Part shown: in pieces, positions 1 through 9,012 of the stretch
Position numbering within the stretch: the first letter of the stretch is position 1
Layout: the number at the start of each line of letters is the position of its first letter
Translations under genes and position numbers: made by a program
Origin: Amycolatopsis palatopharyngis
Lineage (GTDB): Bacteria; Actinomycetota; Actinomycetes; Mycobacteriales; Pseudonocardiaceae
Direction: 5' to 3'
DNA length: 64,000 bases
Assembly: GCF_003385185.1 (NCBI RefSeq)
Contig: NZ_PQHZ01000005.1
Coordinates: forward strand, 1-64,000
The notes under the pieces: model-generated
Databases searched by the model: none
What the model was told of the DNA's origin: nothing
The model's input: only the letters and a program-made list of their open reading frames with translations

Positions 1-633
1 GGGTGGGGTGGTTGTGCTGAGCGCGCGGGATGAGGCGTGCTGCTGGGCGAGCCTGCGCAGGGCGGCGAGCATCGCATCACCCAGCACCGTGCCAACGACG
101 GCGCTCTCGACCATCTCCTCCCGCGGCAGGTCCAGCACGGCGGCGAGATCGATCTCGGCAATCCGGTCGGCGACTTCCGCGTAGCCGTCGAGCCTGCTCA
201 GCAGGTCCTCGTGGCCCAGTTCCCGGAACCTGCAGAACACCGACACCAGCGCGGCGACCGGCGGCTTGTCCGGCTCGAACTCCCAGCCGCGGCCCTCGGC
301 AATGACACGCACGCGGTCCATCGCCCACTCCCTGGCCTCCTCGTCGGGCTGCTCCCTGGCCGGGGTGATTCCGCGCTGAGCGACGCCCAGCACGTGGTGC
401 GGGTCCGGATCCGGCTCGTCGAGCGCCTCGAGCACGTCCCTGACCTGGGTGAGGGACAGTCCACCTACGTCCATCAGCGCTCGCACCAGCCGCAGCCTGC
501 GCAGGTGGCCTTCGGTGTATCGCGCCTGGTTGGGACTGGTCCGTTCGCCCGGCGGAAGCAACCGCTCCCGCAGGTAGTACTTGATCGTCGCGACCGGCAC
601 CCCGGACTCGCCGCTCAACTCGGCCATCCGCAT
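1..633 (-). CDS. MerR-family transcriptional regulator (3' end outside window)
   Basis: The reverse strand is open from an ATG at 633 to the window edge, giving 211 residues with no stop, so the C-terminus is missing. The start is chosen because GGAGGT lies about five bases upstream. Residues 1-30 form a winged helix-turn-helix of the MerR type (MAELSGESGVPVATIKYYLRE), followed by the usual TEGHLRRLRLVRAL segment. The rest is an alpha-helical effector region resembling the C-terminal halves of TetR-like MerR proteins; no cysteine pair suggests metal sensing. It is divergent from the membrane-protein pair at 726-2185 and they share a dyad-rich promoter region, so it probably controls that pair and itself. 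The ligand is unknown. Confidence 0.85.
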   Translation of the reverse strand, partial: MRMAELSGESGVPVATIKYYLRERLLPPGERTSPNQARYTEGHLRRLRLVRALMDVGGLSLTQVRDVLEALDEPDPDPHHVLGVAQRGITPAREQPDEEAREWAMDRVRVIAEGRGWEFEPDKPPVAALVSVFCRFRELGHEDLLSRLDGYAEVADRIAEIDLAAVLDLPREEMVESAVVGTVLGDAMLAALRRLAQQHASSRALSTTTPP

Positions 634-667
634 GCGCCACCTCCGGCTCTTCCTGTGAATCTCTCAG

Positions 668-712
668 AATAGATAGTCTAGCTTTCCGTAATAGAAAGTC
701 TCACTATCTATT
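668..712. promoter_or_regulatory. Nested inverted repeats between divergent genes; candidate MerR operator
   Basis: AATAGATAGT (668-677) and ACTATCTATT (703-712) are perfect 10-bp inverted repeats, and CTTTC/GAAAG forms an inner dyad. The block fills the AT-rich gap between the divergent MerR gene and the membrane operon. Assignment to the adjacent regulator is inferred from position and symmetry. Confidence 0.55.
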
Positions 713-725
713 CATGGGGGTAGCC

Positions 726-1727
726 GTGACCGCAGCACTCGAACTCGGCAGGAGGGCCCTGCGCTGGCACGGCCCGCTGATGCTCTTCGCCGCGACGATG
801 GCCGCACTGACCGTGGTGGCAGCGGTGGGCCTGGTCGTGGACGACCGGATCATCGCGGGCGCACCGGCCTGGGCCAAACCACTCAAGTTCTCGATCTCCT
901 TCGTCCTCTACGCGGTCACCTGGGCCTGGATGCTCACCTTCCAGCGCCGCGCCCGCCGCTGGGGCTGGTGGGCCGGAACGGCGATCGCCGTCGCCGGGAT
1001 CGTGGAGATGGTCGCGATCGTCGGGCAGGTGGTCCGGGGCAGACGCAGCCACTTCAACGTGGAGACCACGTTCGACGACCTGGTCTACCAGCTGATGGGC
1101 GGGACGATCTCCGTGCTCCTGGTCGGCCATTTCGTCCTCGCCGCACTCCTGCTCGCCGGACGCTACGGCGATCGAGTCACGGCCTCGGCAGTACGACTCG
1201 GTATGGCGATCTCCGCCGTGGGACTCGGCCTCGGCGGACTGATGCTCTCTCCGACAGCCGAACAGATCGCCACTGGAGAGCGGGACGACGTAGTGCGCAC
1301 GACGATCGGCGCGCACAGCGTCGGAGTGCCCGACGGCGGCCAGGGAATCCTCTTCGTCAACTGGAGCACCGAAGGCGGCGACCTGCGCATCCCGCACTTC
1401 ATCGGCATGCACGCACTGCAGGTACTTCCGCTGGTGGCGATGGTGCTCGCGGCGCTGGCCGCCAGGTCTGCTCTGCTCCACGAGCCGGTGCGGCTCCGGC
1501 TGATCCGAATCGCCGCGACCGGTTACGCGGGCCTGGTCGCACTCGTGACCTGGCAGGCCCTGCGCGGCCAGCCGTTGATCCGCCCGGACGGCTGGACCCT
1601 GGCCGCGTTCGCGGCCCTGCTCGTCGCGATCGCGGCCGCCGCAGCGCTGGCCCTGCGCGGCTCCCCGACGAAATCCGCAGGCAACCCCGCCGAGGCGATC
1701 CCGACCGAGGAGGTCACCGCACGATGA
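726..1727 (+). CDS. Polytopic membrane protein of unknown function
   Basis: This is a 333-residue integral membrane protein with about eight predicted helices, the first near residues 14-35 and the last near 290-310. GTG 726 is preferred over an ATG at 714, because GGGGGT sits five bases before it and the ATG abuts the inverted repeat. A soluble-looking stretch around residues 165-215 separates the two helix bundles, and a histidine-containing segment (RIPHFIGMHALQ) precedes helix 6. I do not recognise a characterised family. The stop overlaps the next start (ATGA), so it is translationally coupled to the ABA4-like gene and probably under the divergent MerR regulator. Confidence 0.75.
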   Translation: MTAALELGRRALRWHGPLMLFAATMAALTVVAAVGLVVDDRIIAGAPAWAKPLKFSISFVLYAVTWAWMLTFQRRARRWGWWAGTAIAVAGIVEMVAIVGQVVRGRRSHFNVETTFDDLVYQLMGGTISVLLVGHFVLAALLLAGRYGDRVTASAVRLGMAISAVGLGLGGLMLSPTAEQIATGERDDVVRTTIGAHSVGVPDGGQGILFVNWSTEGGDLRIPHFIGMHALQVLPLVAMVLAALAARSALLHEPVRLRLIRIAATGYAGLVALVTWQALRGQPLIRPDGWTLAAFAALLVAIAAAAALALRGSPTKSAGNPAEAIPTEEVTAR

Positions 1728-2185
1728 GTACCGCATTCCTGTTCGGCATCACGTTCTATCTGGTCGTCCCGTTCTGGGCAGCGATGATCTTCGCACCCGG
1801 CTGGTCGTGGACGCGCAGGATCGTGGCCTCACCCTGGATCGCCGCCCTCCCCCTCGCGGTCTACGCGGTGCTGATGATCCCGGACATCGGTGACCTCTGG
1901 GCGGTGATGAGCCGCCCCGACCTCGAGACGCTGCGCGCGTTCCTCGGCACACCGGAGGGAGCAGCGGGGCTCTGGGCACACCTGGTCGGCTACGACCTGC
2001 TCGTCGGGCGCTGGATGTACGGCGACGCGAGGCAGCGTGGTGTCCCGCACCTGGTGCTCGCACCGATCCTGGTGGTCACGATCCTGCTGTCACCGTTCGG
2101 CATGCTCGCGTATCTGCTGGCCCGCTCGATCGCGGGACGCGGCGACCGCACGCCGTCGGACACGAGCGAGGCCGTGCACCCGTAG
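1724..2185 (+). CDS. ABA4-like family membrane protein
   Basis: The protein has 153 residues and four predicted membrane helices. The second half carries the family signature, a DLLVGRWMYGDARQRG segment followed by a LLSPFGMLAYLLAR helix, as in the DUF4281/ABA4-like family named after a plant carotenoid (neoxanthin) synthesis protein. Bacterial members have no settled function. Its ATG overlaps the stop of the preceding membrane gene by four bases, so the two are made together. A role in lipid or isoprenoid membrane chemistry is possible but unsupported here. Confidence 0.75.
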   Translation: MSTAFLFGITFYLVVPFWAAMIFAPGWSWTRRIVASPWIAALPLAVYAVLMIPDIGDLWAVMSRPDLETLRAFLGTPEGAAGLWAHLVGYDLLVGRWMYGDARQRGVPHLVLAPILVVTILLSPFGMLAYLLARSIAGRGDRTPSDTSEAVHP

Positions 2186-2197
2186 GCTGCCGCCGTG
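2183..2197 (+). promoter_or_regulatory. Leaderless promoter -10 of punA
   Basis: TAGGCT at 2183-2188, a six-base spacer and GTG at 2195 put the expected transcription start on the start codon. The same layout recurs before at least nine other genes here. Confidence 0.6.
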
Positions 2198-3001
2198 AGC
2201 GAACACGCTGAGAATCCCGACGAACTCGCCACCGCCGCGGCCGCCACCCTGGCCGAGCGGACCGGCTTTCCCACCCACGACGTCGCCGTCGTACTCGGCT
2301 CCGGCTGGCGCCCCGCCGCCGACATCATCGGCGAGGCCTCCGCCGAGGTCCCGCTGGGCGAGCTGCCCGGTTTCGAGACGCCGAGCGCGGTCGGCCACGG
2401 CGGCACCGTCCGCTCCGTCGACGTTGGTGGAAAACGAGCGCTGGTCCTGCTCGGCCGGACTCACCTCTACGAGGGCAAGGGTGTGGCCGGGGTCGTACAC
2501 GCGGTCCGCACCGCGGCCGCGGCCGGTGTGCGCTCGGTACTGCTGACCAACGCGGCGGGCGGCCTCAGGGAGGGCTTTCAGGTCGGCCAGCCGGTGATCG
2601 TCGCCGATCACCTGAACATGACCTCCACGTCGCCGATCACCGGCGCGAACTTCGTGGACCTCGTCGATCTGTACTCCGACAGGCTGCGCAGGATCGCGAA
2701 GGAGATCGACCCCTCACTCGCCGAGGGTGTGTACGCGGGACTGCCGGGGCCGCATTTCGAGACCCCTGCCGAGATTCGGATGCTGCGCACGCTCGGTGCG
2801 GATCTGGTCGGTATGTCGACCGTGCTGGAGGCCATCGCGGCCAGGGCCGCTGGCGTCGAGGTGTTCGGCCTGTCGCTGGTCACCAACCTCGCTGCGGGTA
2901 TGACCGGTGAGCCACTGAACCACGAAGAGGTCATCGAAGCCGGCAGGGCAGCCGCCGAACGGATGGGCACACTGTTGCGCGAACTCGTCACGCGCGCGTG
3001 A
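2195..3001 (+). CDS. punA: Purine-nucleoside phosphorylase
   Basis: A cytosolic enzyme that phosphorolyses (deoxy)inosine and guanosine to free base and pentose 1-phosphate. The 268-residue length suits the trimeric mammalian-type PNP family. Visible motifs are VVLGSGW near residues 31-37 (phosphate loop), [18 protein letters not shown], and [13 protein letters not shown] with [10 protein letters not shown] (base and ribose contacts). GTG is the start; TAGGCT ends six bases before it and no Shine-Dalgarno is seen, so the mRNA is probably leaderless. It is followed by a strong hairpin and then pmmB, the same order as Rv3307-Rv3308. Confidence 0.95.
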   Translation: MSEHAENPDELATAAAATLAERTGFPTHDVAVVLGSGWRPAADIIGEASAEVPLGELPGFETPSAVGHGGTVRSVDVGGKRALVLLGRTHLYEGKGVAGVVHAVRTAAAAGVRSVLLTNAAGGLREGFQVGQPVIVADHLNMTSTSPITGANFVDLVDLYSDRLRRIAKEIDPSLAEGVYAGLPGPHFETPAEIRMLRTLGADLVGMSTVLEAIAARAAGVEVFGLSLVTNLAAGMTGEPLNHEEVIEAGRAAAERMGTLLRELVTRA

Positions 3002-3003
3002 GT

Positions 3004-3037
3004 CGCTGTGGCCGGCGCGGACGCGCCGGCCACAGCG
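3004..3037. terminator. Bidirectional hairpin terminator after punA
   Basis: Two perfect 16-bp arms (3004-3019 and 3022-3037, starting CGCTGTGGCC) are separated by two bases. The hairpin begins three bases after the punA stop and ends nine bases before the stop of the opposing ORF at 3046-3399, so it can serve both. Confidence 0.75.
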
Positions 3038-3045
3038 GTTCCGGA

Positions 3046-3399
3046 TCAGCGAGCAGGACGGCCGACCGGCGAGGCCGGGACCGTCGAGGTGATCGGTACG
3101 TCGCTGATCTCCGGGCGCAACCAGATCCGGGTACCCAAGCGCGAATTTCGATTCATCTCGACCTCCGTGTCGAAGGGCCCGGTGGTTTCCCCAGATACCG
3201 AGGGCCTCAGAAAAGCGGAAACAGCATGGATCTGAAATGGCTCGCGACAGGGGACGCGCACCATTTCCGAATTGCGAACGAGCCACCTACCGGCCGGTAA
3301 GTACAAGGTCTCGAAATTGTCGGCCGACGACAATACCCCGTTCGGGTGCTCGACCCGAATCAAGAGCCGTGCGCACCGAAAGTGTGTTATCTGCCTCAC
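3046..3399 (-). CDS. Possible small protein of unknown function
   Basis: An open frame of 117 residues on the minus strand in a stretch clearly lower in GC than its surroundings; third positions are still GC-biased (about 70% by my count) but less than in neighbouring genes. The sequence is protein-like (LLIRVEHPNGVLSSADNFETLYLPAGRWLV) without membrane segments or a recognised family. Support for a real gene: its stop is nine bases from the shared hairpin terminator, and a TGACC-N4-GGTCA dyad lies just upstream of its ATG. The opposite strand has only short frames broken by stops. A decayed or recently acquired gene is equally possible. Confidence 0.4.
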   Translation of the reverse strand: MRQITHFRCARLLIRVEHPNGVLSSADNFETLYLPAGRWLVRNSEMVRVPCREPFQIHAVSAFLRPSVSGETTGPFDTEVEMNRNSRLGTRIWLRPEISDVPITSTVPASPVGRPAR

Positions 3400-3403
3400 A
3401 AAA

Positions 3404-3417
3404 TGACCACTCGGTCA
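3404..3417. promoter_or_regulatory. TGACC-N4-GGTCA inverted repeat
   Basis: TGACC at 3404-3408 and GGTCA at 3413-3417 form a perfect dyad five bases upstream of the minus-strand ATG at 3399. TetR-type regulators often bind such short, closely spaced dyads; the regulator is unknown. Confidence 0.4.
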
Positions 3418-3595
3418 GGGGCCATTTCCATGGACAGAAGCAAAGCTGGCGACCGAGAAATCGTGTCGAAAGTGCGCGTGCGGCCGCCGCGAAGTCATCG
3501 GCTGATCCGGGTTGTCAATTCCGTACAACGCCGACGCACAGAAGCCGTACGTGTATGACAGTGGCTGCACGCAGGCTGCACGTAGGCTGACCGGC
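3418..3595. other. Intergenic stretch before pmmB
   Basis: No gene is supported in this fairly AT-rich stretch. It would hold the promoter of the minus-strand ORF and, at 3583-3588, a TAGGCT hexamer seven bases before the pmmB GTG. Confidence 0.4.
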
Positions 3596-5263
3596 GTGAC
3601 GACTGCGGCCAGACTCACTCCCGAACTCCGTGACAGGACCTTCCGCTGGATGGCCGACGACGCCGATCCAGAAGCACGGACCGAACTGCAGTCAGTACTC
3701 GCCCGCGCGATGGGCGGCGAGGAAGCCGCGATCGCCGACCTCGCCGACCGCATGGCGGGACCGCTGGAGTTCGGTACCGCCGGTCTGCGGGGCCCGGTTC
3801 GCGCGGGATCCAACGGAATGAACCTCGCGGTCGTCATTCGCACCACCGCGGGCGTCGCCGCCTGGCTGGACCGGCACGGGCACGCCGGAGCGACCGTGGT
3901 GGTTGGGCGCGACGCCCGGTACGGCTCGGCAGCCTTCGCCGCGGCGGCAGCCGACGTGCTCACGGCGGCCGGGTTTGACGTCCGGGTGCTGCCCCGCCCC
4001 CTGCCGACCCCGGTACTGGCGTTCGCGGCCCCGCATCTGGAGGCAGCGGCGGCAATCCAGATCACCGCGTCACACAACCCGCCTGCCGACAACGGCTACA
4101 AATTGTACGACGAAACGGGCATCCAGATCGTGCCGCCCGCCGACGGCGAGATCGAGGCCGCCATCGCCGCGGCACCCGCCGCGGTGAGCGTGCCCCGCGC
4201 GCAGGGCGCCACCGTCCTCGGCGAGGACCTCGTGCGGACCTACCTGTCGCGGGTGTCCGCGCTCCCGCGCGGTCCGGAGCGTGGCCTGCGGATAGCCGCG
4301 ACCGCACTGCACGGCGTCGGCGCCGAAGTGCTGCGCGCGGCACTGCACGAGGCCGGATTCACCGACGTCCACCTGGTGGCCCAGCAGTCCGAGCCCGATC
4401 CGGACTTCCCCACCGTGTCCTTTCCCAATCCCGAGGAGCCGGGTGCGGCCGACCTGCTGCTGGCGCTGGCCGCCGAGGTGCGGGCCGATCTCGCGATCGC
4501 ACTGGACCCCGACGCGGACCGGTGCGCTCTCGGCGTCGCGGGACCCGGCGGCAGCTGGCGGATGCTGCGGGGCGACGAGGCGGGAGTGCTCCTCGGCGAG
4601 CACATCTTGTCCACTGTGGACCGTGCGGTCGTGCCCGACCCGCTCGTCGCCACCACCATCGTGTCCTCTTCGATGCTGGCGGACATCGCGACGGCCCACG
4701 GGTCACGGTTCGCGCAGACGCTGACCGGATTCAAGTGGCTCTCCCGCGCCGGGGAGGGCCTGGTCTTCGCCTACGAGGAAGCGCTGGGACTGTGCGTGAA
4801 CCCGGGCTTCGTGCGGGACAAGGACGGCATCGCCGCCGCCGTCCTCTCCTGCGATCTCGCCGCGACGCTGAAGGCGCGGGGCGAAACCCTGCTCGACGCG
4901 CTCGACACACTGGCCGTCCAGCACGGTGTGCACCTGACCGACCAGATCTCGCTCCGGGTCACCGACCTCGGCCGGATCGACAGGCTGATGGCCGATCTCC
5001 GCGGGAACCCGCCGGCGGAACTGGCAGGACGACCGGTCACCTCGGAGGACCTCCTGCCGGAGGCCGACGTCCTCCGGCTGAGCGGAACCGGAGCACGAGT
5101 GGTGATCCGGCCGTCGGGTACCGAGCCCAAGCTGAAGGCGTATCTCGAGGTCACCGAGCCGGTAGCGGACGAAACCGGACTCGCACCGGCACGCAGGCAC
5201 GCGAACGAGCGACTGACGACGCTGCGCGCCGAGGTGCACGCGCTGTTCGGCATGGGCGGTTAG
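3596..5263 (+). CDS. pmmB: Phosphomannomutase/phosphoglucomutase-family enzyme
   Basis: An alpha-D-phosphohexomutase of 555 residues, long for the family and typical of the PmmB/phosphopentomutase-like branch. The catalytic phosphoserine loop is TASHNPPADNGYK, the Mg-binding loop DPDADRC and the phosphate-binding C-terminal motif RPSGTEPKLKAY. GTG 3596 is preferred over an upstream ATG at 3512, because TAGGCT lies seven bases before it (leaderless pattern) and the 28 extra residues are not family-like. It sits next to punA as Rv3308 sits next to Rv3307. That suggests it interconverts pentose 1- and 5-phosphates from nucleoside breakdown, although hexose phosphates are also possible. Confidence 0.88.
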   Translation: MTTAARLTPELRDRTFRWMADDADPEARTELQSVLARAMGGEEAAIADLADRMAGPLEFGTAGLRGPVRAGSNGMNLAVVIRTTAGVAAWLDRHGHAGATVVVGRDARYGSAAFAAAAADVLTAAGFDVRVLPRPLPTPVLAFAAPHLEAAAAIQITASHNPPADNGYKLYDETGIQIVPPADGEIEAAIAAAPAAVSVPRAQGATVLGEDLVRTYLSRVSALPRGPERGLRIAATALHGVGAEVLRAALHEAGFTDVHLVAQQSEPDPDFPTVSFPNPEEPGAADLLLALAAEVRADLAIALDPDADRCALGVAGPGGSWRMLRGDEAGVLLGEHILSTVDRAVVPDPLVATTIVSSSMLADIATAHGSRFAQTLTGFKWLSRAGEGLVFAYEEALGLCVNPGFVRDKDGIAAAVLSCDLAATLKARGETLLDALDTLAVQHGVHLTDQISLRVTDLGRIDRLMADLRGNPPAELAGRPVTSEDLLPEADVLRLSGTGARVVIRPSGTEPKLKAYLEVTEPVADETGLAPARRHANERLTTLRAEVHALFGMGG

Positions 5264-5364
5264 GCGACGCGCCCACCAGAGCCCGCACGTCCGGCCGGGG
5301 CCGGGCCGTCGGATCGGCCCGCCCGGGTTGCCCCACAGGGCCGGGCACGGCAGGCTCGCCAGAC

Positions 5365-5817
5365 GTGTCCACCTTGCTCATCGTGCACCACACACCGTCG
5401 CCGAGCATGCAGGCGATGTTCGAGGCCGTCGTCTCCGGCGCGACCGACCCGGAGATCGAGGGCGTGCGGGTCATCCGGCGTGCGGCACTGGCCACGACGG
5501 TGCCGGACGTGCTGGAGGCCGACGGCTACCTCCTCGGCACCCCGGCCAACCTCGGTTACATGTCCGGAGCGCTGAAGCACTTCTTCGACCAGATCTACTA
5601 CCCCTGCCTCGACGCGACGAAGGGCAGGCCCTACGGCTTCTTCGTGCACGGCAACAGCGACGTGGCGGGCACCATCCGCGGTATCGAGGCCATCACCACC
5701 GGACTCGGCTGGGAACAGTCCGCGGCCGGAGTCACGATCACCGGCGATCCGAGCAAGGACGATCTGGCGGCCTGCTGGGAACTGGGTGCCACCATCGCCG
5801 CGGGCCTGATGGCCTGA
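5365..5817 (+). CDS. Flavodoxin-like / NAD(P)H-dependent oxidoreductase family protein
   Basis: A 150-residue protein with a flavodoxin fold. The N-terminal LLIVHHTPSPSMQAMFEAV occupies the FMN phosphate-binding loop position, GTPANLGYMSGALKHFFDQ is the second flavin loop with the dimer helix, and FFVHGNSD the third. It probably binds FMN and acts as a small cytosolic electron carrier or quinone-type reductase. The GTG start is chosen from homology; the upstream CAGGCT is eight bases away and there is no clear Shine-Dalgarno. It stands alone between pmmB and the M15 peptidase, and context gives no hint of partner or substrate. Confidence 0.75.
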   Translation: MSTLLIVHHTPSPSMQAMFEAVVSGATDPEIEGVRVIRRAALATTVPDVLEADGYLLGTPANLGYMSGALKHFFDQIYYPCLDATKGRPYGFFVHGNSDVAGTIRGIEAITTGLGWEQSAAGVTITGDPSKDDLAACWELGATIAAGLMA

Positions 5818-5926
5818 CCGCCCCTGTTCTAACGTTTTCCCAAACTGCCGAACGGCATTGCCACCAGGTCACCGGGGCAGCAAGCATCTGGTCAAGCGTT
5901 CACCTCGATCGGATGGGAGCCGAACC

Positions 5927-6709
5927 ATGCCGTCCCCCTCACCCCGCGACTCCGAGCGACCACCGGCAAGCCACGGCCGCCGGGCCTTCCTCCGCACGGC
6001 CGCGGTCGTGCCCGTCGCCGCCGGGCTCGGCCTGCTGACCGTGGGCACAGCGCACGCCTACAACTGGACCCGCACCCTGCGAGCCGGGGACAGCGGCGCC
6101 GACGTCACCGAACTCCAGATCCGGATCGCGGGCTGGGCAGCCGACTCCCCGCGCAAGACCTACGTCGCCGTGGACGGGCAGTTCGGGCCGGGCACCGAGG
6201 CGGCACTCAAGCGCTTCCAGCGTGCCTACGGCCTGACCGCCAACGGTGTCGCGGCGAGCAGCACCCACAGCAAGCTCAACGCGTTGGAGGACTCCGACGG
6301 CTCCACGGCGCATTTCAACTTCTCCGAGTTCTACTCCAAGGACGGCTCCGGCTTCTCCGGCGGCAAGGTGGGCGCGAGCACGGTGAAGGCCAACGTGCGC
6401 AGGCTCATGTACAAACTCGAGGCGGTACGCAAGAAGGTCGGCAACAAGCCGATGACCATCAACTCCGGATTCCGCTCGATCTCGCACAACTCCAACGTGG
6501 GCGGTGCGTCGAACAGCCAGCACCTCTACGGCATCGCCGCCGACTTCGTCTCCTCCGGCGTCTCCACCCGCACCTTCTACGTCGCCTGCGAGAGCTCCGG
6601 CTTCTCCGGCCTCGAGCGCTACACCGTGAGCTGGCAGCACGCCGACAGCCGCGTGGAATACCCCTACGGCAGCCAGTCCTGGTGGTGGGAAAGCGGCGTG
6701 GTGACCTGA
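5927..6709 (+). CDS. Tat-exported M15-family peptidase with peptidoglycan-binding domain
   Basis: A 260-residue secreted cell-wall enzyme. Residues 17-45 are a Tat signal (GRRAFLRTAA, then a hydrophobic stretch ending AHAY). Residues about 48-110 are a peptidoglycan-binding type 1 domain (LRAGDSGADVTELQIRI ... FGPGTEAALKRFQ). The C-terminal half is a peptidase M15A/VanY-like zinc domain with SGFRS, a SQHLYGIAADF motif (His and Asp zinc ligands) and a late WQHADS. It is expected to cut D-Ala-containing wall peptides outside the cell. The ATG at 5927 has GGGAG eight bases upstream. It is monocistronic. Confidence 0.87.
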   Translation: MPSPSPRDSERPPASHGRRAFLRTAAVVPVAAGLGLLTVGTAHAYNWTRTLRAGDSGADVTELQIRIAGWAADSPRKTYVAVDGQFGPGTEAALKRFQRAYGLTANGVAASSTHSKLNALEDSDGSTAHFNFSEFYSKDGSGFSGGKVGASTVKANVRRLMYKLEAVRKKVGNKPMTINSGFRSISHNSNVGGASNSQHLYGIAADFVSSGVSTRTFYVACESSGFSGLERYTVSWQHADSRVEYPYGSQSWWWESGVVT

Positions 6710-6747
6710 ACATCCGCGGCCGGCCCGCACAGCTCTACGATGCACTC

Positions 6748-7452
6748 ATGATCTCGCGCCGGATACTGCTCGGGGCGTTCGCGCTCGCCATCGCGGCCAC
6801 CGCAGGCTGCACCTCCGACGAGGCGCAGGACGGGCCGCTGCCCGATGCGCCCGGCCTGCTCGACCAGGCGGCCACCGCGACCGCGAACATCACCAGCGCG
6901 CACTTCGCGCTGCAGGTCAATGGCAGTGTGCCTGGCCTGAGCGTGCAGAACCTGGAGGGCGACCTCACCACGGAGGGCGGCCCATCGGGTGCGGCGCGGG
7001 GCACCGGCAAGGTGGCCCTCGGTGGCCAGCTCGTCGAGGTGGAGTTCGTGCTCGCGGAGGACAACCTGTACATCAAGGGACCGACCGGCGGCTTCCAGAA
7101 ACTGCCTGCCGCGCTCGGGGCAGGCGTGTACGACCCGTCCGCTGTCCTGGACCCCGAACGCGGCGTCTCCAAGGTCCTGCGCAGCGTGCAGAACCCGGTG
7201 ACCAAGGCCCAGGAAGAGGTGGACGGCGTCCAGACGTACAAGGTCACCGGCACGGTGAGCAAGGACGTGCTCGCCGGTCTGCTGCCCGGAGCACCCTCCG
7301 GCGGGGACATCACCTTCTGGTTGCGCACCGAGGGCGAGCACCTGCCGGTGAAGGCCTCGGTCGCACTGCCGGGTGAGGGCGGCGAGCCGGCCACTGTGGA
7401 CGTAGTGCTGTCCGATGTGGACAAGCCGGTAACCGTGACGCCACCGGCGTGA
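6748..7452 (+). CDS. lprG: LppX/LprAFG-family lipoprotein, LprG-like
   Basis: A 234-residue exported lipoprotein. The signal peptide [18 protein letters not shown] ends in a lipobox with the acylated cysteine near residue 21. The mature part fits the LppX_LprAFG fold, a half-barrel that carries acylated lipids, with [12 protein letters not shown] and LEGDLTTEG near its start and the typical KVTGTVSKD repeat later. The GTG of the following MFS gene overlaps its stop, the same coupling as lprG-Rv1410c in mycobacteria, where the pair moves triacylglycerides and glycolipids to the outer envelope. TACGAT lies six bases before the ATG, so the transcript is probably leaderless. Confidence 0.88.
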   Translation: MISRRILLGAFALAIAATAGCTSDEAQDGPLPDAPGLLDQAATATANITSAHFALQVNGSVPGLSVQNLEGDLTTEGGPSGAARGTGKVALGGQLVEVEFVLAEDNLYIKGPTGGFQKLPAALGAGVYDPSAVLDPERGVSKVLRSVQNPVTKAQEEVDGVQTYKVTGTVSKDVLAGLLPGAPSGGDITFWLRTEGEHLPVKASVALPGEGGEPATVDVVLSDVDKPVTVTPPA

Positions 7453-8960
7453 CGTTCACCGCGTCACGCCGGGGCCGCTCCGTCGCCATCGGGGCGGGCG
7501 GCCTCGCCGTCCTGCTCGGCGCGCTCGACACCTACGTGGTGATCGGACTGCTCCGGCAGATCATCGAAGACCTGCGGATCCCGGTGAACCGGCTCGAACA
7601 GGTCACCCCCATCGTCACCGGCTACCTGCTCGGGTACGTGGCCGCGATGCCGCTGCTCGGGCAGGCGTCCGACCGGTTCGGGCGCAAACTGCTGCTCCAG
7701 GTGTGCCTCGGCGGGTTCCTCGCCGGTTCGGTGATCACCGCGCTGTCCACGGATCTGCTGGTGCTGGTGACCGGCCGGGTGGTGCTCGGCGTGGCCAGCG
7801 GAGCGCTGCTGCCGGTGACGATGGCGCTGGTGGCCGACCTGTGGGCCGAACACCGCAGGGCCACCGTGCTCGGCGCCGTCGGCGCGGCGCAGGAACTCGG
7901 CAGCGTGCTCGGCCCGGTGTACGGCATCGCGCTCGCCGCTGTAGCGGGCTGGCGCGGAGTGTTCTGGATCAACGTGCCGCTGGCCGTACTCGCGATGATC
8001 GCCGTGTCCTGGGCGGTCCCTTCGGCCGGCCGGCGTGCGAGTGACCGGGGCAGAATCGACGTCGTCGGCGGCGGGTTGCTCGCGGTGGTGCTCGGCCTGG
8101 TCGTGATCGGGCTGTACAACCCCGACCCGCGCGGTCAGGTGCTGCCGTCGTGGGGACTGCCGCTGCTGGCCTGCGCGGTGATCGCGCTCGTCGCGTTCCT
8201 GCTCTGGGAACGAAGGGCACGGACGAAGCTGATCGACACCACCGGCGTCCGGATGACCCCCTTCCTGGCCGCACTGGGTGCCAGCGCCGCTGCGGGAGCG
8301 GCGCTCATGGTCACCCTGGTGGACGTCGACCTGTTCGCCCAGACCCTGCTCGGCCGGGACGACCGGGGCAGCGTGGCACTGCTGTTGCGGTTCCTGATCG
8401 CGCTGCCGGTCGGCGCGCTGCTGGGCGGGCTGCTCGCGTCGCGGATCGGCGAACGCTGGGTGGCCTTCGGCGGTCTGCTCGTCGCCGCCGCGGGTTACCT
8501 GCTCATGTCCGGCTGGCCGCTCGACGTGCTCGCGGCACGGCACGACCTCGGCGCGCTGTCACTGCCCCGGCTCGACACCGACCTCGCGATCGTGGGCATC
8601 GGCCTTGGCCTGGTGATCGCCCCGCTGTCGGCGGCCGTGCTCCGGGTCGTGCCCTCGGACCAGCACGGGATCGCCTCGGCCGGTGTGGTGGTCGCCAGGA
8701 TGACCGGGATGCTGGTCGGGGTCGCGGCGCTGTCGGCGTGGGGGCTGCACCGGTTCCACGACATGACCGCCGGCCTGCGGACCCCGCTGCCGATGCTCTA
8801 CCCGGACCAGGCGGCATTCGACGCGGCGCTGTCCGCTTACACGGAGGCGGTACGCGCGGCGCTGCTCACCCAGTACACCGAGATCTTCCTGATCACCGCC
8901 GTTGTCTGTGTGGTGGGCGCGCTGACCTCCCTGTTCATCCCCGCGAGGCGTGGCCGATAG
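7449..8960 (+). CDS. MFS transporter of the P55 (Rv1410c) type
   Basis: A 503-residue inner-membrane transporter of the 14-helix DHA2-like branch. The first helix carries [12 protein letters not shown], closely matching the P55 family, and the cytoplasmic motif A is [15 protein letters not shown]55 works with LprG in mycobacteria to export triacylglycerides and contributes to drug tolerance. The GTG start overlaps the lprG stop (GTGA), so the two proteins should be made in fixed ratio. Its last codons contain the TAGGCT hexamer that probably serves hisS downstream. Confidence 0.88.
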   Translation: MTFTASRRGRSVAIGAGGLAVLLGALDTYVVIGLLRQIIEDLRIPVNRLEQVTPIVTGYLLGYVAAMPLLGQASDRFGRKLLLQVCLGGFLAGSVITALSTDLLVLVTGRVVLGVASGALLPVTMALVADLWAEHRRATVLGAVGAAQELGSVLGPVYGIALAAVAGWRGVFWINVPLAVLAMIAVSWAVPSAGRRASDRGRIDVVGGGLLAVVLGLVVIGLYNPDPRGQVLPSWGLPLLACAVIALVAFLLWERRARTKLIDTTGVRMTPFLAALGASAAAGAALMVTLVDVDLFAQTLLGRDDRGSVALLLRFLIALPVGALLGGLLASRIGERWVAFGGLLVAAAGYLLMSGWPLDVLAARHDLGALSLPRLDTDLAIVGIGLGLVIAPLSAAVLRVVPSDQHGIASAGVVVARMTGMLVGVAALSAWGLHRFHDMTAGLRTPLPMLYPDQAAFDAALSAYTEAVRAALLTQYTEIFLITAVVCVVGALTSLFIPARRGR

Positions 8961-9012
8961 GCTGGACGGACCACGCTCGCCGCTCATCGAGGACCCAGAG
9001 GACCTACTCGCC

